Source: Niabella beijingensis (lineage in GTDB: Bacteria; Bacteroidota; Bacteroidia; Chitinophagales; Chitinophagaceae). From it: 64,000 nucleotides of DNA. The position numbers were made by a program, and so were the translations under genes. The stretch is taken from the NCBI RefSeq assembly GCF_020034665.1, contig NZ_JAIQDI010000001.1, positions 868,001-932,000 of the forward strand. The letters are read 5' to 3'. Below, piece by piece: positions 16,315 through 26,463 of the stretch; position 1 is the stretch's first letter; every line of letters starts with the position of its first letter. The notes below the pieces were generated by a model. The model was not told the DNA's origin. It did no database searches and saw nothing but the letters and a program-made list of their open reading frames with translations.

Positions 16315-19300
16315 TTAGAACTTATAGGTTACAGCCACACTGAAATTTCTGCCGCTCTTTTCCCGGTAGGTAATCCGGTCCCCTTTCTCTTTCTCGTATG
16401 CTACTGAATGACCACCTTTCAATTTCCAGCCGGCAAAATTGCCTTCTGCGGTGTTACTGCTTTCGTATGCCTGCAGATTCTGATAATAAAAACGGTATTC
16501 ATTCAGCAGGTTGCTGCAATTGATCTTTATTTCCAGTTGCTGTTTTAAAAAGCGGGCATACACCTGAAGGTCGAGGAGATTACGCCCCTGCTCGTACTCC
16601 GTTTCTCCCGGGTTCAGATTGACCAGGTTTGTCCGGTAACCGGTCCGGTTAAAACTCGCCGTGATCCCCCACAGATCTCCCTGGTAGGCCAACCCGGTAT
16701 TGATCATCCAGGGCACCTGGCCGATAAGGGGGCGCGCAACAGAACCTGTATCTGTATAATATTTCCAGGCTTCAGATCCGTCGGGAAGCGTTCCCGCCAC
16801 GGGATAGGTAGCCTGGATCACTTTCGATCTTATAAGTGCTGCATTGCCAAAAAGAAAAAAGTCTTTTAGCCAGTCTGCCGATGCATTGATAAAATCCAGT
16901 GACTTGCGAAATTCTGTTTCCAGGCCCGCATTTTTTGCATGATCCTGGTTAATAAACATATAATACCTTGCTCCGGCCGGATCTGCCATCAACTCGATGG
17001 GTTTATCGAGGTGCTTATAGAAACCTCCGACCGTAAAGATCTCCGTTGGCGAAGGATACCATTCAAAACGTATGTCAAGGTTATCTACTATTGTTGAAAC
17101 CAGTTTTTTCCCGGTTATTGTAGCATTCAGGTCAAAAGAGTACATTCCAAAATAAGAGGTCTCCCTGAAATCGGGCCGGATGACTGTACGACTGTATGCA
17201 CCGCGGATATTCACTTTGGGCGTAAGACTATAAACAAGATTGGCAGAAGGCAGCAAGCGCCAGTCTTTCTCTTTTAATTCCCTGTCATTAAAATAATTGG
17301 GGCGATAGGCCCAGAAAGGGATCTCGCCTCCATACCGCTTTCTTAAAAAGTCATCATCCTTAGAACTTAAATTGAAATACTCGGCACGCAATCCATAAAT
17401 AAGCCGCCATTTTTTAAAAAAACGCTGATCAGCCATTGCATAAACGGAATGATTCTTAAGGTCTCCTTTAAAAAGAACATTATTTAACGTTATGGCATTA
17501 TAATATGCCTGACCCGCTCCTGCGCCCATGTTTGCAGGATTAAAAAGATAATCATAAGAAGAGCGGAATTTATAACCGTTATTAACCCTGGAGGTGTACA
17601 TGGTGAGCATAACGGTGTTCAGCGTTCTGCTCTTATACCAACCATTATACCCCAGCTTCAACAGGCTGCTGATCTTTTTATCCGCTCCGAACTGCCTGCT
17701 TAAGATCAGCTTCCAGTTATAGTCTGTTTCATCTACAAAAGTCCAGAACCGCTGTGGCTTGCTGATAGCACTCTCACCCGTTTGACTTGCGCTGTAAATA
17801 AACGGCTCCTGATAATATCCGGTGCCATCAACGGTTATCCGGGAATAGTTCATGATACGTTGATCGCGTATCTGCTGGCGTATCTTTATAATACCAGCTC
17901 CATAATCAATATTCAGTCCGGAAAGCGTTTTCTGTTCTCCTTCCAGTAAATGCTGCCGCACCTGTGTCAGTTCCGGTTGTTGAAAAAGCACCTTCGATGG
18001 CTGGTCGGTACGCACATCTGAAACAACTGCAAAATCATACATATAGCGTTCGCTGTACTCATCATTCAGCACACTGGTAAAAAGGTTCTTAAACGCTACC
18101 TTAAAGCGTTGCCCCTGCAGGCCGGTGTTTAACACCAGTCCCAATGTACTGTTATGCCTGTAAGTAAGCCCGCTGCCGTGCATAGCACGGGCCTGGTCGG
18201 GATCCGTACTCACGGAATCCAGGTAACTTACCCCATTGAGCTGCCCTCTTACATTATTATAAGGCACTACTGTCTGGCTGTTGCGCAAACTGGCTCCCGC
18301 CACAAATCCGATCCGGAGCCCCTTATCATTTAGCGGATATACTCTTCCCAGTGTAATACGTCCATTGTAGAGCGGCAGGGTTTTGTACCGGTACAATCTC
18401 AGTCCGTCGGCACTTATTCTTTTGCTTTGAGCGATGGCGTCAAAACTATTATAGGGCACTTCCCGGTCACCATCAAAAGCCCTTCCCTCATCGGAGCCGT
18501 TTCCGGGCTCGCCGGGTGGCGGCACATCATTTCCCGACCCGGGAAACTGCCAGGATATTATTTTTGTTTTCAGTTTACGGCTTCCGTCTTCAAATCCGAA
18601 AAAATCGTATTTTCCCCAGCGGCCCAGGCGGTAAAAATCCTTACCCGTCCCCTGGTCATTCATTCCCAGACCAAGGCCAATGATTGTAAAACTATTAACG
18701 GGAATATCCAGCGTGTTCACGCTAATTTGCCCGCCGCTGAACTCTGCTGATACATCGGGAGTAGCCGTTTTATTGACCACAACATTGCTCACTACTTCCT
18801 GGGGAATGGCATCAAAGGAAAAGTCCCTCCGGTTCATACTGGTACTGGGAACCACGATCCCGTCTATCATTCCCTGGTTATAGCGATCACCCAATCCTCG
18901 AACCATTACATACCGATCGTCGATGGTGGTAATACCGGTAATTCGTTTCAGTACCTGCCCCATATTGTTGTCGGGTGTCCGGGCGATTTGTTCTGATGAG
19001 ATCCCGTCTGTAAGCGAGGCCGCATTTTTCTGCCGGAGAAAATGCGATGCAATGCTTTCCTTGCGCACAGAAGAAGTAACCACCACCCCTGCCAGCTGAT
19101 CTTTCTGGCGTGTCAGGGTGATATTCAGTTCCAGAAAGGGCCGTTTGTTGAGTTCGATACCTGTTATTTTTTTTATGGTATACCCTACAGAGGAAACCGT
19201 TGCAGCGTATGTACCCTGCTCCAGCGTTATTTTAAAAGCACCGTTGGCATCGCTTATCAGCTGATGCGTTCCGATGGTCACTGTTGCATTTATAAGCGGA

Positions 19301-19728
19301 TCACCGGTTTCGTCGTCTACCACCCTGCCGGCAACCAGGGTAGTATCCTTATCAATCGGCTTCTTCTTTTCAAAAATCTGAACGACAATATTGTTCCCTT
19401 CGGCTATGAAAGACAAACGGGCGAATTGTTTCAAGTGCCCCAGCACTTCGTTCAGTGGTGTATCGGTATAGTCAACGGCTGTTATAGAGATATTTTGTGC
19501 GATTTTCTTATCGTAGGAAAACCGGGCTGCACATTGTTTTTGAATTGCTAAAAAAACCCTATGCAGATCGGTGGCCGTTTGATGCAGCGTCACCGGATAA
19601 GGGGGGATCTTTACGGTTTGCGCGGGCAGGCTGATACCGGTCAGCCAAAAAAACAAACTCATTGTAAAACATCTCCCCAGGCTCATTTTCCACCTGGACG
19701 CATACCTGTTCTGACAGCACTGCATCAT
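16315..19728 (-). CDS. TonB-dependent receptor with N-terminal STN signalling domain
   Basis: A 1137-residue outer-membrane transporter. After a signal peptide (MSLFFWLTGISLPAQ) comes an STN (secretin/TonB N-terminal) domain at roughly residues 50-115, then a carboxypeptidase-regulatory-like domain (VAGRVVDDETGDPLINATVTIG) and a plug (SSEQIARTPDNNMGQVLKRITGI). A long beta barrel follows and ends in an aromatic C-terminal residue (VAVTYKF). The STN domain marks receptors that signal to an anti-sigma factor. The FecR gene is 64 bp upstream and an ECF sigma gene is divergent beyond it, a complete cell-surface signalling set. The substrate is unknown; the lipoprotein neighbours, rather than a SusD, argue against a classical glycan SusC. 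Confidence 0.88.
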   Translation of the reverse strand: MMQCCQNRYASRWKMSLGRCFTMSLFFWLTGISLPAQTVKIPPYPVTLHQTATDLHRVFLAIQKQCAARFSYDKKIAQNISITAVDYTDTPLNEVLGHLKQFARLSFIAEGNNIVVQIFEKKKPIDKDTTLVAGRVVDDETGDPLINATVTIGTHQLISDANGAFKITLEQGTYAATVSSVGYTIKKITGIELNKRPFLELNITLTRQKDQLAGVVVTSSVRKESIASHFLRQKNAASLTDGISSEQIARTPDNNMGQVLKRITGITTIDDRYVMVRGLGDRYNQGMIDGIVVPSTSMNRRDFSFDAIPQEVVSNVVVNKTATPDVSAEFSGGQISVNTLDIPVNSFTIIGLGLGMNDQGTGKDFYRLGRWGKYDFFGFEDGSRKLKTKIISWQFPGSGNDVPPPGEPGNGSDEGRAFDGDREVPYNSFDAIAQSKRISADGLRLYRYKTLPLYNGRITLGRVYPLNDKGLRIGFVAGASLRNSQTVVPYNNVRGQLNGVSYLDSVSTDPDQARAMHGSGLTYRHNSTLGLVLNTGLQGQRFKVAFKNLFTSVLNDEYSERYMYDFAVVSDVRTDQPSKVLFQQPELTQVRQHLLEGEQKTLSGLNIDYGAGIIKIRQQIRDQRIMNYSRITVDGTGYYQEPFIYSASQTGESAISKPQRFWTFVDETDYNWKLILSRQFGADKKISSLLKLGYNGWYKSRTLNTVMLTMYTSRVNNGYKFRSSYDYLFNPANMGAGAGQAYYNAITLNNVLFKGDLKNHSVYAMADQRFFKKWRLIYGLRAEYFNLSSKDDDFLRKRYGGEIPFWAYRPNYFNDRELKEKDWRLLPSANLVYSLTPKVNIRGAYSRTVIRPDFRETSYFGMYSFDLNATITGKKLVSTIVDNLDIRFEWYPSPTEIFTVGGFYKHLDKPIELMADPAGARYYMFINQDHAKNAGLETEFRKSLDFINASADWLKDFFLFGNAALIRSKVIQATYPVAGTLPDGSEAWKYYTDTGSVARPLIGQVPWMINTGLAYQGDLWGITASFNRTGYRTNLVNLNPGETEYEQGRNLLDLQVYARFLKQQLEIKINCSNLLNEYRFYYQNLQAYESSNTAEGNFAGWKLKGGHSVAYEKEKGDRITYREKSGRNFSVAVTYKF

Positions 19729-19792
19729 TTCAAAAACCGGATTTTATTTTGTTAAAGATTTATTGAGGGTTTGGATTGCCGAAGCTTTTTAT

Positions 19793-20764
19793 TCAATGAG
19801 TAATCGTGTATTGCCTTGCTTCTTTTTTGTAGTGCAGGCCATGAATGAATAGCACTTTTTCAAGTACATCGGCCACCGACTGTCTTTTAAAAACACCTTG
19901 TACATATTTATCATCCAGCAGTTTGTTATCTGCAGCAATTGAAATATTATACAAGATTCCGATCCGCTCCAATGCCGTTTTCAGCGGCACATTATCGAAG
20001 GCGATTTCCCCGTTCTCAATCCAGCGGTTAAAAAATGCCGCTCTTACAGGTTCCACCTGCTTATTCCTGCGGCGGTCGATGCTTACCCGTTCATTGGGCC
20101 TCATCGTGTAGCTCCAGTCATGTTGTTGTACTACCACTTTTCCTTCCATCAGCGTAACATGCATTTCTTCCTCGGTTCCATAAGCCTCTACATTAAACTT
20201 TGTGCCTTTTACAGTGGTGACAATATCTCTGTTACGGATGATGAAAGGTCGCGTGGGATCATGTGCCACTTCGAAATAAGCTTCACCATCAAGACTCAAT
20301 TCCCGCTTTTTTTTATTAAATACCGACCTGTCGTAACAAAGACTTGCATGACTGTTCAGAAAAACGATACTGCCGTCTTCCAGCTTTACGCGGTGCACCG
20401 ATGTGGAGGAAGGATTGCTGAGTTGTACCCATGTTTCTGCTGCAACATGAGACATAACGGGTTTGGACAAGACCGAATACAGGTAACCACATGCGGCAGC
20501 CAATAAAAAAACTGCCGCTGCCGCATAGCTCAATTTCCTGGATTGGGGAACAGATGCCCCTGCTCTTCTAAACAGTTTCTTTTTTTCTTCTTTCGCTGTC
20601 ACCGACGTGCCGTCCACAGTTGTTGCCGCGCGGGCAAAACTGGCAAAATAAGCATCAAATACCCGGGTATCCTCCCCCGCCAGATAATCTTCCACCGCCT
20701 GCTGCTCCAGGTCCGTACATTGCCGGTTAAAATACCTGTGGAGTAATTCCTTATCTATATTCAT
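19793..20764 (-). CDS. FecR-family anti-sigma factor
   Basis: A 323-residue inner-membrane anti-sigma regulator. The ATG at 20764 (MNIDKELLHRYFNRQCTDLEQQ) is the likely start; the frame is open further upstream but that extension is not FecR-like. The cytoplasmic N-terminus is followed by a membrane segment, LSYAAAAVFLLAAACGYLYS. The periplasmic FecR domain follows (VKLEDGSIVFLNSHASLCYD, GEAYFEVAHDPTRPFIIRN, VKGTKFNVEAY). It ends with a STN-like C-terminal region (ALERIGILYNISIAAD). It should hold the divergent ECF sigma factor and release it when the TonB receptor binds ligand. Confidence 0.9.
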   Translation of the reverse strand: MNIDKELLHRYFNRQCTDLEQQAVEDYLAGEDTRVFDAYFASFARAATTVDGTSVTAKEEKKKLFRRAGASVPQSRKLSYAAAAVFLLAAACGYLYSVLSKPVMSHVAAETWVQLSNPSSTSVHRVKLEDGSIVFLNSHASLCYDRSVFNKKKRELSLDGEAYFEVAHDPTRPFIIRNRDIVTTVKGTKFNVEAYGTEEEMHVTLMEGKVVVQQHDWSYTMRPNERVSIDRRRNKQVEPVRAAFFNRWIENGEIAFDNVPLKTALERIGILYNISIAADNKLLDDKYVQGVFKRQSVADVLEKVLFIHGLHYKKEARQYTITH

Positions 20765-20914
20765 GGTTTTGTAATAACGTACCATAAACACGTTTCCCGG
20801 ACAATAAAGAACCAGGTGTTTTTTTGAATTAATATTAAGATAATATGGAGGAATAGCTGTTTGAAATACTTTTGACCGGCAGTACCTGACCATCGTTTTA
20901 AGTAAAACAACAGT

Positions 20915-21430
20915 ATGTCGCTGTTTAACACCAATAGTAAAAAAAAGGCCTTCAGCAGTTTATATGATGAACTATATGATCTTTTGTATCCTGCCTTCCT
21001 GAAAATCATAAAAGATGAAGCCCGTACCAAAGATATTTTACAGGAAGCTTTTATAAAACTGTGGAACAATTGGGATCAGATAGACAGCAATTCCGATCTG
21101 CGGCCGCTGGTATATACATATGCCAAAAATCTTTTTCTTGATGACCTGCGCAAAACAAAAATGCGGCGGCAAAAAGAAGAAGCAGCCTTATCAACAGCTT
21201 CCAAAACCGCAACAGGTGAGGATATTGTGCGTGCCAAACAGGTTCAGGAATCCATCGACCGTTCCGTCAGCAAAATGCCGGCGGCCATGCAGCGGGTCTT
21301 CATTTTGTCGCGCGAAAGACGGCTTTCCAATAAAGAAATTGCTGCGCAGCTCTCCATCTCCAGCTTTACCGTAAAACGGCACCTGCAGGATGCACTTCAT
21401 TTTTTAAAAAGAGATATCAGCCGGCAATAA
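20915..21430 (+). CDS. ECF RNA polymerase sigma-70 factor
   Basis: A 171-residue extracytoplasmic-function sigma factor. Region 2 is visible as FLKIIKDEARTKDILQEAFIKLWNNW with LVYTYAKNLFLDDLRK. Region 4 is PAAMQRVFILSRERRLSNKEIAAQLSISSFTVKRHLQDALHFL, a helix-turn-helix for the -35 element. It is divergent from the FecR anti-sigma gene with 150 bp between the starts. It is followed after 4 bp by an S41 protease gene, so these two form an operon. It likely directs transcription of the adjacent TonB receptor locus. Confidence 0.92.
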   Translation: MSLFNTNSKKKAFSSLYDELYDLLYPAFLKIIKDEARTKDILQEAFIKLWNNWDQIDSNSDLRPLVYTYAKNLFLDDLRKTKMRRQKEEAALSTASKTATGEDIVRAKQVQESIDRSVSKMPAAMQRVFILSRERRLSNKEIAAQLSISSFTVKRHLQDALHFLKRDISRQ

Positions 21431-21434
21431 CACA

Positions 21435-22814
21435 ATGATCAAACCTCTTTTTATAGGATCCTTACTGCTCTGCCTGCTTTATGCCGGTTGCAAAAAAAAA
21501 GATCAGTTGCCGCAAGAAGACCTTCCTACGGAAACCGCCATTAACACCTGGATCCTGCAGCAACTGCAAAAATACTATTACTGGAACTCGGAACTTCCGG
21601 CCCGCCCCGTTCTTAATCAGGATCCTGTCCGTTTCTTTAATGCTTTAAAGAATACAGCAGATCGGTTTTCCACGCTGTATTACAAAAAAGATCCCTCAAG
21701 TATTGCAGGCACGCTGATGAATACCTTTGGTATAGACATTGTAGGCGTTGTCAACCAGGACCGGTTCCAGGTAGTTATCATACAAACCGTTCCCGGCTCT
21801 GAAGCAGCAGCTAAAGGGCTTACAAGGGGCCAGCTCATTAAAGCCCTCAATGGCCAGCCGGTCACCAGCGACAATATAGCACTCCTGGTTCAGGAGGCCA
21901 TAAAACAAAAATCCATTCTTATTACCAAGGATGACAACACAACGGTAGCCATTGCCGCAGGGTATATCGCCGAACCTGTCGTGTACAAACAGGCAATTTT
22001 TGCAGCAGAGCATACTAAAACCGGTTACCTGTTCCTCAACAGTTTTGAATTTCACGGAGCTTACGAAATACTCGAGGCGTTCGAGCTCTTTAGGACCTCC
22101 GGTGTTCGCGATCTGGTGATCGACCTGCGTTATAATACCGGCGGAAGTGTTCCTTTTACAGCATTTTTAGCAGCCCTGGTGGCCCCGGTAAAAGAGGACC
22201 AGTTGTTTGTCACCTTTAAAGGAAATAATCACGCGGGAACAATCAACAGCAGTTTCAGCAATGAGCTGCAAAAACAACCCGACGGCTACAACTTCAGCTG
22301 GGTCCAGCTTGCAGCCCATCGCTTAACGATATCCAGGGTATATATATTAACAGGCAGGCATACTATTTCCGCGGCTGAACTTTTTATCAACAACCTTAAA
22401 CCTTATATAAAAGTCATCCAGATCGGCGAGACAACATTTGGAAAAGATATGGCATCCCTTGAAATAAAAGATGACCGGAATCCACCAGTAATAACCGACC
22501 TGATTCTTTATCCCATGGTTTTTAAAATGTATAACGCCCGGGGAGCAGGCAACTATGCCGCCGGTATCCCGCCGGACTATATGCTACCGGACCCTGGTGC
22601 CTTACCACTATATCCTATTGGCGATTCCAGGGAGCCATTACTGAATAAGGCGCTTTCCCTTATCCAGGGAGCTCCGCCCACTGCTACCCAAACATTAAAG
22701 CAGCCTCCTGCGCTCAGCATTACCTACAGTTCCCGGGCAGCAACCGGCGGCATTCCGCTTATTATATCCCTCCCGGAGAGATCACGAAAAAAAACGGCTG
22801 AAATTATTTTATAG
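21435..22814 (+). CDS. S41-family C-terminal-processing-like peptidase, lipoprotein
   Basis: A 459-residue predicted lipoprotein protease (MIKPLFIGSLLLCLLYAGC). A short helical N-terminal domain is followed by a PDZ domain at about residues 85-180 (VIIQTVPGSEAAAKGLTRGQLIKALNG). The peptidase core holds DLVIDLRYNTGGSV and TGRHTISAAELFINNL, where S312 is the probable nucleophile, and ETTFGKDMAS the probable region of the general base. It starts 4 bp after the ECF sigma stop codon, so the protease is co-expressed with the sigma factor. It may process a surface ligand or signalling protein, but this pairing does not prove function. It ends 13 bp before the convergent epimerase gene. Confidence 0.85.
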   Translation: MIKPLFIGSLLLCLLYAGCKKKDQLPQEDLPTETAINTWILQQLQKYYYWNSELPARPVLNQDPVRFFNALKNTADRFSTLYYKKDPSSIAGTLMNTFGIDIVGVVNQDRFQVVIIQTVPGSEAAAKGLTRGQLIKALNGQPVTSDNIALLVQEAIKQKSILITKDDNTTVAIAAGYIAEPVVYKQAIFAAEHTKTGYLFLNSFEFHGAYEILEAFELFRTSGVRDLVIDLRYNTGGSVPFTAFLAALVAPVKEDQLFVTFKGNNHAGTINSSFSNELQKQPDGYNFSWVQLAAHRLTISRVYILTGRHTISAAELFINNLKPYIKVIQIGETTFGKDMASLEIKDDRNPPVITDLILYPMVFKMYNARGAGNYAAGIPPDYMLPDPGALPLYPIGDSREPLLNKALSLIQGAPPTATQTLKQPPALSITYSSRAATGGIPLIISLPERSRKKTAEIIL

Positions 22815-22827
22815 CCCCCGGCTTCTT

Positions 22828-23244
22828 TTATTTTTCTTTCTCTAGCTTTGAGCATAATTCTGTGAGCACCCCATGCGTGGATTTCGGGTGAAGAAATGCA
22901 ATATTCAACCCTTCCGCTCCGGGCCGGGGTTGAACATCGATCAGATCGACCCCTTTCTGCTGCACAGATTGCAGGGCTGCTGCCACATCATCAACCGCAA
23001 ATGCAATATGGTGCACGCCCTCTCCCTTTTTTTCAATAAACCGGGCAACCGGCCCGTCGTCATCCGTGGGCTCCAGGAGCTCAATTTTTGTATCACCGAT
23101 TTTAAAAAAGGCAGTACGCACTTTCTGGTCGGCTACTTCTTCTACCCGGTAACATTCCAGGCCAAACACATCTTCCCAATAACGGATGCTTTCTTCCAGG
23201 TTCCGGACTGCCAGACCAATATGTTCAATATGTGACGGCTTCAT
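22828..23244 (-). CDS. mce: methylmalonyl-CoA epimerase
   Basis: A 138-residue vicinal-oxygen-chelate enzyme that interconverts (2R)- and (2S)-methylmalonyl-CoA in propionate metabolism. It starts MKPSHIEHIGLAVRNLEESI, where H8 is a metal ligand. GVHHIAFAVDD contributes the next histidine, TKIELLEP a conserved segment, and HGVLTELC the C-terminal glutamate ligand. Length is normal. It stands alone between convergent S41 and the DUF4249 gene, without methylmalonyl-CoA mutase genes nearby. Confidence 0.93.
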   Translation of the reverse strand: MKPSHIEHIGLAVRNLEESIRYWEDVFGLECYRVEEVADQKVRTAFFKIGDTKIELLEPTDDDGPVARFIEKKGEGVHHIAFAVDDVAAALQSVQQKGVDLIDVQPRPGAEGLNIAFLHPKSTHGVLTELCSKLEKEK

Positions 23245-23275
23245 TGTTTTGAATTTAATTAAATGACTGGAGCTG

Positions 23276-24082
23276 CTATTTAACTAAGATCTCTCTTTTA
23301 TCAAATGTATTGGCACTGAAATAACCTAATGCTCCGCCGTGAATATTGGAGAGCGGGTTTCCGGGAGAAGCACTTTGACTTTGCCCAAGGGAGCTCTGGG
23401 CGAGGCTGTACCAAAAATCGTAATTATCCCGGCTGATGCACCGCATATCCACACGAAGGTTATCTCCCCGTTTCAGGTCCGACGTACCGTCATCCGAAAA
23501 AATCAGCAACTCATACACCACGTTCCTTCCATCGATCAGTTTGTCATTCGTAACAAAAATGGTATTCTCCTTGCGTCCATCCACATACTGTGTGAACCGG
23601 TATGCATCTCCTTCCCCCGGCGGGTCTTTGAATTCCACGGTTGCGATCAGTTGCTGCCGGCCCAGGAACTGGCGGCGTATCGTATACAAGGAATCAAAAG
23701 CCACTTTTTGCGGCATAGTGGAGCTGGCCGTAAATGTCTTGCCTCCTATTTTTACCGACAGGCGATAGGTGCTGCCGGGCTTGCCGGAAGTATCGGCTTC
23801 ATAAAGTCCGTTGCCTTTATGCTCCAATAATACCGGTGTTTTTCCATCCTCACTAATCGTTACCACGGCATCCTCAACGCCGGTAAAAACATTGGAATCG
23901 GTCACATCCAGGGTCTGGGAAACGATTACGTTATATGAATTCTCCTTATCTGTTACTGTTCCTTCTATCACATATTTTTTGCTTACGCCATTGAGATTTA
24001 CATCGATCACTTTCTGGCAACCCATTGCAACAAAAAGAAAGCAGCCAAGCAAACTGTAAACAAAAAAGACGTTTTTTTTCAT
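23276..24082 (-). CDS. DUF4249 lipoprotein
   Basis: A 268-residue predicted lipoprotein (signal ending FVAMGC, about residue 22) of the DUF4249 family, which is found next to TonB receptors in Bacteroidota. The first half (YVIEGTVTDKENSYNVIVSQTLD, VEDAVVTISEDG) is an immunoglobulin-like beta domain. Its ATG lies 3 bp after the stop codon of the upstream TonB receptor gene, so they are one transcription unit. It probably sits on the receptor surface as an accessory protein. The substrate is unknown. Confidence 0.75.
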   Translation of the reverse strand: MKKNVFFVYSLLGCFLFVAMGCQKVIDVNLNGVSKKYVIEGTVTDKENSYNVIVSQTLDVTDSNVFTGVEDAVVTISEDGKTPVLLEHKGNGLYEADTSGKPGSTYRLSVKIGGKTFTASSTMPQKVAFDSLYTIRRQFLGRQQLIATVEFKDPPGEGDAYRFTQYVDGRKENTIFVTNDKLIDGRNVVYELLIFSDDGTSDLKRGDNLRVDMRCISRDNYDFWYSLAQSSLGQSQSASPGNPLSNIHGGALGYFSANTFDKREILVK

Positions 24083-24085
24083 CTT

Positions 24086-26410
24086 CTAAAATTTAAAATG
24101 CCAGGAAACAGAGGGTACAAAACGGAAGAGCGAGGTCTGCAGCACTTCCGTTACATCCGGGTTCTTGTCGTTTTGCTGAAAAGTGATGAGATAAGCGTTC
24201 TCCCGGCCGTAAGCGTTAAACAGACTAAAAGCCAGCTCCGACGATGTATTTTTCCGCCTTGTCTTTAACTGCCTGGTGGCTCCAAGGTCGAGCCGGTGGT
24301 AGGCCGGCATCCGGTGCGCATTCCGTTTTGTATAATAGAAAACGATCTGTTTATCGATCACATACTTTCCACTTGGAAAGGTAACTGCATCACCGGTATA
24401 GTATACCCAGTTTGCCGAAAGATTCCATTTCTTATTCAACTGGTAGTTGGCTACAATGGCCACATCATGCGTGCGGTCCTGCCGGGCATTGTACCACTCG
24501 CCGCCGTTAATCCCCGCAATCCGGCGTTCGGTTTTTGAAAGCGTATACCCTGCCCAGCCGGTAAACCGTCCCTGTTTCTTCTTCAACAACAGTTCGATCC
24601 CGTAAGCCCTCCCGATGCCGGAGAGCAGCTGTGTTTCAATGGCGTCATTGGTATACACATCCGCACCGGTACGGTAGTCTATCTGATTTTGAAACGATTT
24701 GTAATACGCCTCCGTGGTCAGCTCATACCGGTTGCCGGAAAGGTTCTTATACCAACCCAGCGAATAAATATCAACGATCTCCGGTTTAATGGTGTTGGTA
24801 CTTGCTACCCATTTGTCCGTAGGAAAATTAGCCGCAGAGTTGGAGATCAGGTGAAGATTCTGTGTATTACGGGCATATGAGGCTTTTATGGATGTACTGT
24901 TGTTAAGAATAAAACTGGCTGCCAGACGGGGCTCAAGGTTCCAGTAATTTTTTACCAGCGCACCTTTTCCATAACTCAGGGTATCCGTGATGGTTCCATC
25001 TTTATCTACTTCATAAAAATCACCGGGGCCCAAAATAGCAAAGGAAGAAAGCCGCAGTCCGAATGTAAGGTTAAGCCAGGAGGCAGCATTCCAGGTATCT
25101 GTGGCAAAAGCGGCATTTTCCCATGAATAACGGTCCTGGAGGTACAGGTTATTATAACTTGTTTTGCCCGAGCTGGTTATTTCACCCGGTGTGATGGTAT
25201 GATAAATGGTATTGAATCCAAAACGGAGCGAGTGCCGGGCTCCTGCATACCATTGTATCTCTTCCTTCAGGTTCAGGTCGCGTATCTGTGAAAAAATGTT
25301 CAGATCATTATTGGAATTGTTAATGGCAATATTATAGTTAAAATCACTGTAGATAAAAGAGGTGTTGGAAAACAACCGGTCATTGAAGATATGGTTCCAG
25401 CGCAATGTTCCTGTTTTATTGCCCCAGTCCAGTCCGAATTGTTTTTCGAGTTTGAGCACGTCCCGCCCCAGGTACCCGGAAAGATACAGCCGGTCTTTTT
25501 TCCCGAGCGTATAATTCATTTTTGCATTGATATCATAAAAGAACAGACGCGTATTCTTATTGGTAGAATCACCGAATACCGGCAGGAAAAGATCTGCATA
25601 GGTCCGTCTTCCCGACACCAGGAAGGAGGATTTATCTTCCTGGATCGGCCCTTCAACATTCAGCTTTGCTGAGATCAGCCCCACGCCGCCGCTCACCGCG
25701 TAGCGTTGGTTATTGCCTTCGTTCATTTTCACATCCAGCACGGATGAGAGCCGGCCGCCGTATTGTGCCGGCATACCTCCTTTATACACTGTTACATCCT
25801 TTACGATATCCGAATTAAAGGTGGAAAAAAATCCCATAAGGTGGGAGGCATTGTATACATTGGCTTCGTCGAGAAGGATCAGGTTTTGATCCGTTGATCC
25901 GCCCCTTACATAAAAACCGCTGTTCCCGTCGCCTGCTGATTTTATACCCGGCAGCAACTGGATCGCTTTTAAAATATCCCGTTCTCCGAGCAGCATGGGG
26001 ATCGTGTTGATCTCCTTCATCGTCAGCCGTTCCACCCCCATCTGTGTTCCGCGGATCGTGCGGCCTTTTGTATTGGCCGTTACCTGGATGTTCTCCAGGT
26101 CCACCACCAGGTCCGGCAGTTGAATATTCTGTATCTTATCACCATCCAGCTGGATAGTTTCCGTTACCGTTTCATAGCCAACAGCAGAATAAGAAACTTT
26201 ATAGCTTCCCTTCGACAGGGTAAGTGAGTAAAATCCATACTCATTGGAAGTAGTGCCCGCAGCATTGTCCTGTACTTCCACGCTTGCATTGATCAGTGTT
26301 TCCCCGCTTGCAGCCGACTTTACCGTACCACTGAGTGTAACCCTTTCCTGCGCAAAAGAGCCGAGTGTAATGAATAATGCAATAAAAAAAGTTCCTGTCT
26401 TTCTTTTCAT
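24086..26410 (-). CDS. TonB-dependent receptor with carboxypeptidase-regulatory-like domain
   Basis: A 774-residue outer-membrane receptor. The ATG at 26410 gives the signal peptide MKRKTGTFFIALFITLGSFAQ; an ATG at 26434 adds eight unneeded residues. The first domain is LSGTVKSAASGETLINASVEVQ, followed by a plug with LLGERDILKAIQLLPGIKS and NGFYVRGGSTDQNLILLDEA, then a beta barrel ending VPSVSWHFKF. There is no STN domain, so it is a transporter without its own anti-sigma signalling. It pairs with a DUF4249 lipoprotein gene 3 bp downstream. A TATTTTTG box on the complement at 26440-26447 may be its -7 element. Confidence 0.88.
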   Translation of the reverse strand: MKRKTGTFFIALFITLGSFAQERVTLSGTVKSAASGETLINASVEVQDNAAGTTSNEYGFYSLTLSKGSYKVSYSAVGYETVTETIQLDGDKIQNIQLPDLVVDLENIQVTANTKGRTIRGTQMGVERLTMKEINTIPMLLGERDILKAIQLLPGIKSAGDGNSGFYVRGGSTDQNLILLDEANVYNASHLMGFFSTFNSDIVKDVTVYKGGMPAQYGGRLSSVLDVKMNEGNNQRYAVSGGVGLISAKLNVEGPIQEDKSSFLVSGRRTYADLFLPVFGDSTNKNTRLFFYDINAKMNYTLGKKDRLYLSGYLGRDVLKLEKQFGLDWGNKTGTLRWNHIFNDRLFSNTSFIYSDFNYNIAINNSNNDLNIFSQIRDLNLKEEIQWYAGARHSLRFGFNTIYHTITPGEITSSGKTSYNNLYLQDRYSWENAAFATDTWNAASWLNLTFGLRLSSFAILGPGDFYEVDKDGTITDTLSYGKGALVKNYWNLEPRLAASFILNNSTSIKASYARNTQNLHLISNSAANFPTDKWVASTNTIKPEIVDIYSLGWYKNLSGNRYELTTEAYYKSFQNQIDYRTGADVYTNDAIETQLLSGIGRAYGIELLLKKKQGRFTGWAGYTLSKTERRIAGINGGEWYNARQDRTHDVAIVANYQLNKKWNLSANWVYYTGDAVTFPSGKYVIDKQIVFYYTKRNAHRMPAYHRLDLGATRQLKTRRKNTSSELAFSLFNAYGRENAYLITFQQNDKNPDVTEVLQTSLFRFVPSVSWHFKF

Positions 26411-26463
26411 AATTAAGTCATAAACAACCTCCAATTCAACAAAAATAACCGAACTGCAGCAGA

